Shown piece by piece: positions 1 to 5,521 of a stretch of 5,521 nt of DNA (its first letter is position 1; every line of letters starts with the position of its first letter). The position numbers and the translations under genes are program-made. The notes beneath the pieces are model-generated. The model was not told where the DNA came from, searched no databases, and was given only the letters and a program-made list of their open reading frames with translations. Location: assembly GCA_016194835.1 (NCBI GenBank), contig JACQAU010000251.1, forward strand, positions 1-5,521, read 5' to 3'. The DNA is from Deltaproteobacteria bacterium. GTDB lineage: Bacteria; Bdellovibrionota; UBA1018.

Positions 1-215
1 AGCTCTGCTCCTCTGATAACCGCCAAAGTAGTTCCAAATTCCATTTTGAGTTCGGCTGCAAGTTTATATATATCTTCTTTTCCACCTTTTGATTTTAAAA
101 GACCTAAGAGGCCTAAAATTTCAGGAATACTCGTTTGTGGAAGGCTCTGCTGCATGCTCGAAGCAGCTTGCTGGTTAGTAGAGTTAATGTGATTTTCAGG
201 TATACTTATAAACAA
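1..215 (-). CDS. AAA-associated C-terminal domain protein of an ABC importer, split from its ATPase (partial, runs off the left edge)
   Basis: Only the first 71 codons are inside the window. Read from a TTG at 215-213, the protein begins with a polar, Gln/Ser-rich linker (about residues 6-29). It continues into a segment reading IPEILGLLGLLKSKGG and then EDIYKLAAELKMEFGTTLAV (about residues 30-66). From memory, this resembles the start of the AAA-associated C-terminal domain that follows the ATPase domain in many nitrate/sulfonate-type ABC proteins of about 430 residues. In those proteins the two are one chain; here the ATPase stops at 234 and this frame restarts 18 nt later in the same frame. 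A GGAG at 228-225 lies 9 nt before the TTG and supports that start. An in-frame ATG at 155-153 is an alternative without a good ribosome binding site. The family role is thought to be control of, or partner contact with, the transporter. The identity rests on pattern memory and the product may be a broken fusion gene. Confidence 0.7.
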   Translation of the reverse strand, partial: MFISIPENHINSTNQQAASSMQQSLPQTSIPEILGLLGLLKSKGGKEDIYKLAAELKMEFGTTLAVIRGAE

Positions 216-224
216 TGTACTAAT

Positions 225-229
225 CTCCT
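225..229 (-). promoter_or_regulatory. Ribosome binding site for the split C-terminal domain gene
   Basis: On the minus strand AGGAG (229-225) lies 9 nt upstream of the TTG at 215, directly after the TAA that ends the ATPase gene (236-234). It decides the choice of a TTG start and argues that the downstream piece is translated separately, either by new initiation or by re-initiation of terminating ribosomes. Confidence 0.55.
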
Positions 230-233
230 TTAG

Positions 234-995
234 TTAAGCAATAAGAGAAAAAATCTTATCAACATATTCATTAAAAACAGGACTCCTTTTGTCTCGTGGA
301 CGTGGCAAATCTATTTTTAAATCCCCAGCAATTTGACCAGGTCGACTGGAAAGCACTAAAACTCGATCAGCCAGTTCAATAGCTTCTTCAATAATATGTG
401 TCACCATAAAAACCGTGTTGACCGGAAAATCCTTATCACTCCAGATATGAATGAGTTCATCGCGAAGATTGATAGAAGTCAAGACATCTAATGATGAAAA
501 AGGCTCATCCATAAGAAGGATTTTAGGCTCAATAGCTAATGCACGCGCCAGCCCAACGCGTTGTTTCATACCACCCGCAAGCTCCCGTGGGTATGCTTCT
601 TCATATCCATCTAACCCTACTTTATCAATATAAAAATTTGCTTTTTTTTGTCTGGTATTTAAATCAATACCTCTAGCCTCTAGTCCAAGCTCTACGTTTT
701 CTTGTGCGGTTAACCATGGGAGCAAAGCAAAGTTTTGGAAGACCATGGCAGCTTCTAAGTTAGTGTTTACTTGATGTTTTTCCTTGTATAATATTTTCCC
801 TATTGAAGGCTGAATAAGGCCGCTCATAAGGCGGAGCATAGTACTTTTGCCAGAGCCAGAAGGACCCACAACTGCAATAAACTCTCCTTCTGTTGCTGAA
901 AAGTTAATATTTTTAAGAACTAATAGCTCGCCATGTGGCAATGAAAACTGATATGAGACATTTTTAAATTCAATTAATGTTTGAGCAAGTTCCAT
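234..995 (-). CDS. ABC transporter ATP-binding protein, nitrate/sulfonate/taurine family
   Basis: This is a 253-residue cytoplasmic ATPase that would power import through the permease encoded just upstream. All ABC motifs are present: Walker A GPSGSGKS (residues 44-51), Q-loop at Q87 in VFQNFALLPW, signature LAGGM (139-143), Walker B ILLMDEP (159-165), D-loop SSLD (167-170) and the switch histidine H200 in MVTHIIEEA. The signature has Ala where LSGGM is usual, a mild substitution. The end (PGQIAGDLKIDLPRPRD, about 219-235) is typical of the NitT/TauT importer group. The ATG lies 6 nt after the permease stop with no clear ribosome binding site, which suggests translational coupling. The chain ends exactly where related proteins continue into an AAA-associated domain; that domain is found as a separate in-frame segment downstream. 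The substrate cannot be told, and no substrate-binding protein is in the window. Confidence 0.93.
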   Translation of the reverse strand: MELAQTLIEFKNVSYQFSLPHGELLVLKNINFSATEGEFIAVVGPSGSGKSTMLRLMSGLIQPSIGKILYKEKHQVNTNLEAAMVFQNFALLPWLTAQENVELGLEARGIDLNTRQKKANFYIDKVGLDGYEEAYPRELAGGMKQRVGLARALAIEPKILLMDEPFSSLDVLTSINLRDELIHIWSDKDFPVNTVFMVTHIIEEAIELADRVLVLSSRPGQIAGDLKIDLPRPRDKRSPVFNEYVDKIFSLIA

Positions 996-1001
996 ATTTT
1001 A

Positions 1002-2858
1002 TTAAAAATCAAACCTATATTTTTCTGCTGCGTATCTATACAAAGGTTTCCAAATCAAGGAGTTAATAATTATGATCCAACATACAAGACCAGAAATGCA
1101 TAGCGTAATGGATCTGTTATCTCCCAACTGATACACCGAACGAGCTAGCAGTGCGCCCATTCCATTTACTTTTAAAACCACTCCCTTGTATGTAACATAC
1201 TCCGACAGAACAAGTGCGTTCCATCCTCCGCCCCAAGCTGTAATTGCTCCTGTAATTAAGGCAGGGCGAATTGCGGGCAAAACCAGTTTTCTCCATGTTT
1301 GCATTTTTGATAAACCCAAAGCTTTTGTTGCATCAACCAAATCTAACGGTATGGTAGCAGCTCCTCCAACACAATTGAATACAACATACCAAATCATCCC
1401 TGTTAATACGAGAAATATACTTGCTAGTTCCATTCCTCCACCTAGATGTTTGACGGCAATTAAAATAAAAAGTGGGAAAAGTGCAGTTGCCGGAAGACTT
1501 GCTCCAAGCTGAGAAAACGTAGTCAAACTCTGTCTTAATTTTGGTTTGTCCCAACTCCAAAGCAAAACAGGAATTGCTATACTAAAAGAAATTATAAGAG
1601 CAATTAGTAGTCTACCCGTAGATTGTATGAGTGCCAGAGGTATTTCTTTTAGTATTGGTGGCCAAGGCGGTTGAAACCAACGGACAAGAAAACTTCCTGA
1701 AATAATTCCGCACGTCAGCCCTAAGAACCAAAACAATAAATACTGAATAAAATTATATTTCCTGGAAATTTTTCTTATGTTTTCTAAAGTTGGTTTGGTG
1801 ATTTTACGTTCAATTATTTGATAAAAATAAATACCAATGGCTAATGGCAAATCCCAGATTAGTGGAAATAAAATAATTTCAAAAAACCACACTATAGGGA
1901 GTATTACAATTTTTATAATTTTTATCATGGCAACTCTAAACACTCTAAAGTGTAATTTTTGAAATAGTAATTTTGGAAATTCTATACTAGCTATATTTTG
2001 ATTATTAGAAGAATAACTTGTAGTGTATTCTTGTCTAAAGCGTTCTGCCCAAATAGAGGCTGGCCTCCATAAAATGAAATCTAATCCTAAGATTAAAAGC
2101 ATTAGTCCACATAGGCCCCAAACTAAAAGATGAATTTGGTTTTGTTCTGCGCTAAGCGCTAAAAAACTACCAATGCCTGGAAGGTGGTATTGAATGGGAC
2201 CTACTGCAATGATTTCACAAGCTACTAAAAAGTACCAACCGTTGGACCACGAGAGAATGCTATTGTACACAAGTCTAGGAATGCAAGCCGGTGCATAAAG
2301 TTTCCAAAAACGTTGGCTTCCGTTAACACCAAAACTTGCGACGGCATCTAAATTGTCTTGTGGGATAGTTTTAGTAGCCTCATACACTGCAAAAGCCATG
2401 TTCCAGGCTTGGCTTGTAAAAATGAGGAAAATAGCGGCCATTTCAATCCCAATGCGATGGCCATTTGTAAGGTTGATAAAAAATGTAATGGCGGCCGGAA
2501 AAAAACCAATTACAGGTACAGATTGCAAGATGTCCAGTAGTGGGATAATAATTTTTTCACCAAGCCCAGTTCGTGCTGCTATGAGTCCTAATGCAAAGGA
2601 AAAAATAACGCATGCAAAATAAGAAACAGACATTCTTAAGAAGGATAGTGCCAGAGCAGAGGGGAGTTCTTTAATGGTAATTTGTTCAATTTTAAGTCCT
2701 ACAAGATGCACTCCGCTGCGATAAAGGGCTACGCTTGCTGCTAAAAGCAAAGTAAATAAGATTAAATAAACAAAACTGTGACGCACTCTTTTTTGTATGG
2801 AGCGCGGGATGGTTTTTTCAATAGGCTGTGAAAGTAAATTTAGAAAAAACTTTTCCAT
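1002..2858 (-). CDS. ABC transporter permease with two fused membrane halves (NitT/TauT type)
   Basis: This 618-residue inner-membrane protein carries two copies of the binding-protein-dependent permease domain in one chain. Each half has a set of hydrophobic helices followed by an EAA coupling loop that docks on the ATPase. The first loop is at about 160-195 (EATKTIPQDNLDAVASFGV, then RFWKLYAPACIP). The second is at about 499-533 (GAATIPLDLVDATKALGLS, then TWRKLVLPAIRPA). The halves also end alike, with LWRPASIWAERFR (263-275) and IWKPLYRYAAEKYR (602-615), which shows an internal duplication. A hydrophobic stretch between them (about 308-348) looks like one or two extra membrane segments. 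A single chain with both halves means one gene product can supply the whole membrane channel for an ATPase dimer. It is the first gene of the operon and is followed 6 nt later by the ATPase. The ATG has no obvious ribosome binding site. Family assignment is firm; the substrate is unknown. Confidence 0.92.
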   Translation of the reverse strand: MEKFFLNLLSQPIEKTIPRSIQKRVRHSFVYLILFTLLLAASVALYRSGVHLVGLKIEQITIKELPSALALSFLRMSVSYFACVIFSFALGLIAARTGLGEKIIIPLLDILQSVPVIGFFPAAITFFINLTNGHRIGIEMAAIFLIFTSQAWNMAFAVYEATKTIPQDNLDAVASFGVNGSQRFWKLYAPACIPRLVYNSILSWSNGWYFLVACEIIAVGPIQYHLPGIGSFLALSAEQNQIHLLVWGLCGLMLLILGLDFILWRPASIWAERFRQEYTTSYSSNNQNIASIEFPKLLFQKLHFRVFRVAMIKIIKIVILPIVWFFEIILFPLIWDLPLAIGIYFYQIIERKITKPTLENIRKISRKYNFIQYLLFWFLGLTCGIISGSFLVRWFQPPWPPILKEIPLALIQSTGRLLIALIISFSIAIPVLLWSWDKPKLRQSLTTFSQLGASLPATALFPLFILIAVKHLGGGMELASIFLVLTGMIWYVVFNCVGGAATIPLDLVDATKALGLSKMQTWRKLVLPAIRPALITGAITAWGGGWNALVLSEYVTYKGVVLKVNGMGALLARSVYQLGDNRSITLCISGLVCWIIIINSLIWKPLYRYAAEKYRFDF

Positions 2859-2878
2859 AATTTTTTAGACAATAATTT

Positions 2879-2907
2879 ATTTTATATTTTATGTACAATT
2901 AATACAA
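2879..2907 (-). promoter_or_regulatory. Candidate promoter of the ABC operon
   Basis: In the 91-bp AT-rich gap between the ligase and permease genes, the minus strand has TTGTAT (2907-2902), a 17-nt spacer and TAAAAT (2884-2879). The -10 matches the consensus at 5 of 6 positions and the -35 at only 3 of 6. A start of transcription near 2872 would leave a leader of about 15 nt before the permease ATG. The gap is so AT-rich that chance matches are expected. An imperfect inverted repeat (AAGGACTT 2918-2925, AAGTCTT 2945-2951) overlaps the end of the ligase gene but lacks a T-run, so I do not call a terminator. Confidence 0.3.
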
Positions 2908-2949
2908 AGGATTTTCTAAGGACTTGTGATTTTTATTTTGTTATAAGTC

Positions 2950-3717
2950 TTAATCAAATTGTTCTTGATCTTCCGCGGCAGTTTTACCTTCAGGAGTGTA
3001 ATCGTAAATCTCCATCTTATCGGAGTAAAACCATGGGTACATGTCTCTTCGGAGTTTAGACATCCATGATTTTCCTTCAGCTTTACGTTTTAAGTTATAA
3101 AAGACTACTCCTTCTGCAAAAACTTTCTCGTCAAGGCCAAGTTTAGAAGCTCGTTTTGTAAAATAGCGGGAATGTAGATTATCTTTGAACCAAGAACTCC
3201 AGTTTTCAAAATTTCGTTCGTGCTCATGAAATGATCTATACTTTAAATCACCAATAGCTTTTTGAAAAGGGTACCATTCGTGAAAATCAAGTTTGTATGG
3301 ATTGCCATTGACTTTTGGACCAATGAGTTCACCGGCTTGTTCTCCATTTTCGGCTACATAGCCTTTTCCTATAGATCTAAAAATACCTTCAATAATGAAA
3401 GTCTTGCCTTTTATTATTTGCAGGGGGTCAATTACATTGAGGCGGTTTTGTAAAGCAATGAGTTTACCGTTTTCGGTCAAAAGCTTAATGTTTGTTCCAT
3501 TTAGTTTTTCGACAGCAATGGTTTCTTTATCTTCGTAAACCCATTCATATCCTGGATTGATACGGTTGATAACCAAATAGACTTCGGGTGATCGTAGATT
3601 TATAGAACTGCCGTGTTGTTTCCACTGTTCTGTGTTTACTTTGAAAGTTTGTCTAATAAATGGGCAATAAATTTTTGGAAAATCGCTTAGCGTTGGCATA
3701 TAATATCTTGTTAGCAT
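2950..3717 (-). CDS. RNA-ligase-like nucleotidyltransferase, single-domain
   Basis: The 255-residue product shows the motifs of the covalent nucleotidyltransferase superfamily (RNA/DNA ligases and capping enzymes), closest to RNA ligases. Motif I is EKLNGTN, with K71 as the predicted lysine that takes AMP from ATP. A motif Ia-like QNRLN follows (90-94), then a motif III-like FIIEGI (107-112), motif IV AEGVV (201-205) and a motif V-like SKLRR (220-224). GELIGPKVNGNPY (129-141) looks like a family-specific block. By family knowledge such enzymes seal RNA ends by an adenylylated intermediate. At 255 residues this is little more than the catalytic core, shorter than phage T4 Rnl2 (334) and Rnl1 (374), with no visible C-terminal domain. 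The start is uncertain: ATG 3717 and ATG 3699 (residue 7) both lack a ribosome binding site. No kinase, phosphatase or anticodon nuclease partner is in the window. Its substrate is unknown, and DNA-end sealing cannot be excluded. Confidence 0.75.
   Translation of the reverse strand: MLTRYYMPTLSDFPKIYCPFIRQTFKVNTEQWKQHGSSINLRSPEVYLVINRINPGYEWVYEDKETIAVEKLNGTNIKLLTENGKLIALQNRLNVIDPLQIIKGKTFIIEGIFRSIGKGYVAENGEQAGELIGPKVNGNPYKLDFHEWYPFQKAIGDLKYRSFHEHERNFENWSSWFKDNLHSRYFTKRASKLGLDEKVFAEGVVFYNLKRKAEGKSWMSKLRRDMYPWFYSDKMEIYDYTPEGKTAAEDQEQFD
3675..3704 (+). promoter_or_regulatory. Candidate promoter of tRNA-Asn, inside the start of the ligase gene
   Basis: The plus strand has TTGGAA (3675-3680), an 18-nt spacer and a perfect TATAAT (3699-3704). 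Transcription would start near 3711 and give a leader of about 57 nt, to be removed by RNase P, before the tRNA 5' end at 3768. The site lies in the first codons of the oppositely oriented ligase gene. A perfect -10 is good evidence, but the -35 matches only 4 of 6. Confidence 0.45.
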
Positions 3718-3758
3718 AAGAGATGGACAAATTGAAGGAATTCGAATAGGTTCGGGCT

Positions 3759-5435
3759 TTATACTCTTGGCCAGTAGCTCAGCTGGTAGAGCTCCGCACT
3801 GTTAATGCGGCTGTCGTAGGTTCGAGTCCTACCTGGCCAGCCAAAGTCAAGTCTTTTCGAACCATTAGGCAAAAATAAATCATTTTGCCCAACCCTGTAG
3901 TGGACCTTAAATTCTCCAGGCGACACCTCAATCCTATGAATTAGTTTTCTCACAATTTTTGTCTGTTCTTCTGGAGACTTGGTTTGGCTTACCCACTTTT
4001 TAATTAATGCAAGATAGGTTTGATAATCATTTAGGCTTGCTGGAATCTCACTGTGTGTATGGCTTGCTGTAAATTCTGTCAGCTCCTTTTCTAGCTGTTC
4101 TTTAATGTTTTGAAGCCGCTCCATTTGCGCGTAGATGGGTGTTGGAGAAACATTTTTTGGAATTTTTGAGAGGTGTTCTGCCAATGCCTCAACTTGCTCT
4201 TCTACTCCTTTTATTTTTCCTCTAAATTTGCCTGTTTCATCTGTATTATTTTCAGTGCGATGGATTCTATGAGCCTCATCGATAATGGACTGCGCCAACT
4301 CTGGTTGAGAAAGAATCTTTAATAACTCTTCCCAAATACTTGGTTCCAGTTTCTTTGCTAAAACCCGTTGTGGATGGCAATGAAAAATTTTCTTATTCAA
4401 ATAGGCCTGACGCCTTGTCGCCCAAGCGTGTTCATAGTAAGCAATTTTTCCTCCATTTCCATGGGCAGACTTTCCAGAAAGACTGTCCTTACAGGTAGCG
4501 CAAAAGGTCAAGCCTGATAGTATGTAGGGGTAGCGTTTTTTGGAGTGCGAACGGTATTTGTGGCGGTTTTTCTTTAAAATTTCTTGGACTTTATAAAACG
4601 TATTTTCGTCAACAATTGCGTCCCAACATGCTTTAGAAGTGTGATCTTCGCCTTTAATTTTAAAAACACGAACACCAATGTAAGCCCTTTGCGTTAAAAT
4701 ATAGTACAAATTACCAAGAGTAAAATAACCAAGTCTTGGTTTGAGTGCTCCTCCTATTTTAAGACGTGTGAGCCGATAACCTCTCTCATTAAGTGATTTT
4801 CCGGTTTTAGAAAGGCACCCTTCTTTTAAAAAACAAGCAAAGGCTTCTCGAATCACTTTAGCTTCATCCTCGTTTACAATTAAATTTCCCTTGTTTTGAG
4901 TATTCATTCGATATCCAAATGGGACAGACCCACCATTAAAAAGTCCACGCTGAGCTCTTGCAATAAAATTTGCTGAAGTGCGTTCAGAGCACTGTTTTCG
5001 CTCAAATTGTGCAATATTCGCAATCGAATAAAGAACCATTTCTCCGGCAGCGGTTGTTGTATCAAATTGCTCACGCAAGCTTTGAAATTCGCACCCATGG
5101 GCACGCATCATTTCCCAAATTTCACAAAAATCCTTAATGCTTCGTGAAAGTCTAGAGAGCTCAGTAACAGCGACGAGTGTGATTTCGTGTTTCTTAATGG
5201 CCTGCAGTAATTTTTGTAATTCAGGACGATTGGTGTCTTTGCCAGATTTTGCTCGATCTATGAAAACGCCTACGATTTCTCCGAAATGAGACTCCTGGTT
5301 CCTAAACAGCACCTGACTGCGCAGCCTTTGTTCTTGGCTTTTTATAGAACCCTCTGGATTACTTGCCTGCTCTTCTGTGCTTACACGAATATATAGGCCG
5401 ATTTTTCTTACTTTTGATTTATTTTCTTTATCCAT
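3759..5435 (-). CDS. Large serine recombinase (site-specific integrase)
   Basis: This 558-residue DNA recombinase would cut and rejoin attachment sites to insert or excise a mobile element. The N-terminal resolvase domain (about 10-160) has YIRVST with catalytic S19 and R17, AKSGKD (62-67) and R70, ELSRLSR (92-98) with two arginines of the active-site set, and ER at 145-146 opening the long helix. A recombinase domain follows (about 168-290). A zinc-ribbon comes next (about 303-370), with C312 and C315 in CATC and a second half around C353. A Lys/Glu-rich coiled-coil stretch lies at about 403-457. The start is well set by AGGAGGT 7 nt upstream of the ATG. The last 27 codons or so (from about residue 532, GWPGRTRTYD onward) are the exact antisense of tRNA-Asn, and the stop lies beyond the tRNA 5' end. 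The tail is therefore probably borrowed target sequence and not part of the conserved fold. The domain calls are firm; the target site is inferred. Confidence 0.93.
   Translation of the reverse strand: MDKENKSKVRKIGLYIRVSTEEQASNPEGSIKSQEQRLRSQVLFRNQESHFGEIVGVFIDRAKSGKDTNRPELQKLLQAIKKHEITLVAVTELSRLSRSIKDFCEIWEMMRAHGCEFQSLREQFDTTTAAGEMVLYSIANIAQFERKQCSERTSANFIARAQRGLFNGGSVPFGYRMNTQNKGNLIVNEDEAKVIREAFACFLKEGCLSKTGKSLNERGYRLTRLKIGGALKPRLGYFTLGNLYYILTQRAYIGVRVFKIKGEDHTSKACWDAIVDENTFYKVQEILKKNRHKYRSHSKKRYPYILSGLTFCATCKDSLSGKSAHGNGGKIAYYEHAWATRRQAYLNKKIFHCHPQRVLAKKLEPSIWEELLKILSQPELAQSIIDEAHRIHRTENNTDETGKFRGKIKGVEEQVEALAEHLSKIPKNVSPTPIYAQMERLQNIKEQLEKELTEFTASHTHSEIPASLNDYQTYLALIKKWVSQTKSPEEQTKIVRKLIHRIEVSPGEFKVHYRVGQNDLFLPNGSKRLDFGWPGRTRTYDSRINSAELYQLSYWPRV
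3768..3843 (+). tRNA. tRNA-Asn (anticodon GUU)
   Basis: This 76-nt gene folds into a full cloverleaf. The acceptor stem is TGGCCAG (3768-3774) with CTGGCCA (3833-3839). The D-arm is GCTC (3777-3780) with GAGC (3789-3792). The anticodon stem CCGCA/TGCGG (3794-3798, 3806-3810) encloses loop CTGTTAA with GTT at 3801-3803. The variable loop is CTGTC (3811-3815), and the T-arm is GTAGG/CCTAC around TTCGAGT (3816-3832). The discriminator is G3840 and CCA (3841-3843) is encoded in the gene. GUU reads AAC and AAU, hence asparagine. All stems pair fully, so the gene looks functional despite being overlapped on the other strand by an integrase gene. Genomic islands commonly insert at the 3' end of tRNA genes, and the integrase next to it fits this. 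Confidence 0.97.
3802..3843. other. Possible attachment site (left junction) in the 3' half of tRNA-Asn
   Basis: The location is inferred from context only: an integrase gene abuts and overlaps the 3' end of an intact tRNA, as at the left junction of many tRNA-targeting islands. No second copy of the tRNA 3' end exists in the window, so neither the limits nor the crossover point can be set. Large serine recombinases often share only a very short core between their two sites, so the true site may be elsewhere. Confidence 0.3.
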
Positions 5436-5441
5436 TTGATA

Positions 5442-5464
5442 GACCTCCTAATTTTTATGAGGTC
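5442..5464 (-). promoter_or_regulatory. Strong ribosome binding site of the integrase inside a possible masking hairpin
   Basis: AGGAGGT (5449-5443) is a full match to the anti-Shine-Dalgarno core, 7 nt before the integrase ATG. In the mRNA, GACCTC (5464-5459) can pair perfectly with GAGGTC (5447-5442) across an 11-nt AT-rich loop, which would hide most of the ribosome binding site. A second small GC-rich hairpin may form just upstream, with GGGTGC and GCCCC around CACAT (5482-5467). Pairing is seen in the sequence; a regulatory role is inference. Confidence 0.4.
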
Positions 5465-5486
5465 GTGGGGCATGTGGCACCCGTGG

Positions 5487-5516
5487 ATAAAATCTTAGAC
5501 TTCCTTTTGACTTCAA
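5487..5516 (-). promoter_or_regulatory. Candidate promoter of the integrase gene
   Basis: The minus strand shows TTGAAG (5516-5511), an 18-nt spacer and TTTTAT (5492-5487), each matching consensus at 4 of 6 positions. Transcription starting near 5480 would include the putative hairpin over the ribosome binding site. The match is weak and the real promoter could lie outside the window. Confidence 0.25.
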
Positions 5517-5521
5517 GCTGG

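Noticed and set aside
139..1004. ATPase and permease as a broken gene pair because of the missing ribosome binding site before the ATPase
   Set aside because: Both proteins are complete with all motifs. The 6-nt spacing fits translational coupling, so no damage needs to be assumed.
1186..2622. Open frames on the plus strand opposite the permease gene (1186-1512, 2353-2622) as genes
   Set aside because: They lie wholly inside a well-supported permease gene, show no recognisable domain, and look like shadows of its codon pattern.
3760..3765. TATACT directly before tRNA-Asn as its -10 box
   Set aside because: It ends only 2 nt before the mature tRNA, so transcription would start inside the tRNA. 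The TATAAT at 3699-3704 is better placed.
3747..3824. Repeated TAGGTTCG (3747-3754 and 3817-3824) as flanking attachment-site repeats
   Set aside because: It is only 8 bp and the second copy is the ordinary tRNA T-arm. The nearby shared TGGCCA is explained by the palindromic acceptor stem, so the resemblance is most likely chance.
3868..3889. Inverted repeat GGCAAAA / TTTTGCC with an 8-nt loop downstream of the tRNA, as a terminator
   Set aside because: The stem is mostly A-T, no T-run follows on either strand, and it lies within the integrase coding sequence.

Overview
The window is a stretch of AT-rich bacterial DNA. Almost every gene is on the minus strand; the one exception is a plus-strand tRNA. 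Encoded CCA on the tRNA, Shine-Dalgarno-type sites and the protein families all fit a Gram-negative bacterium. I cannot name the genus from the sequence alone.

Layout, in plus coordinates. (a) 1-2858 is a minus-strand operon for an ABC importer of the nitrate/sulfonate/taurine type. It runs, in transcription order, from a fused two-half permease (2858-1002), through its ATPase (995-234), to the start of a small protein that looks like the AAA-associated C-terminal domain usually fused to this ATPase (215 to beyond position 1). All three share one reading frame. The ATPase and the C-terminal piece are separated only by a stop codon and an 18-nt gap that holds a ribosome binding site. (b) 2950-3717 encodes a compact, single-domain RNA-ligase-like nucleotidyltransferase. 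(c) 3768-3843 is an intact tRNA-Asn(GUU) on the plus strand. (d) 3759-5435 is a large serine recombinase/integrase that points at the tRNA and reads antisense through its whole length. (e) 5436-5521 is the integrase leader, with a very strong ribosome binding site lying in a possible hairpin.

The arrangement in (c)-(d), a tRNA followed at its 3' end by a convergent integrase gene, is the usual left edge of an integrated element or genomic island. I infer that the island extends to the right beyond the window, and that the ligase and the ABC operon to the left are chromosomal background. The most informative points are the split ATPase/C-terminal domain pair, the integrase C-terminus borrowed from the antisense of a tRNA, the orphan RNA ligase 50 bp from that tRNA, and the possible masking of the integrase ribosome binding site.
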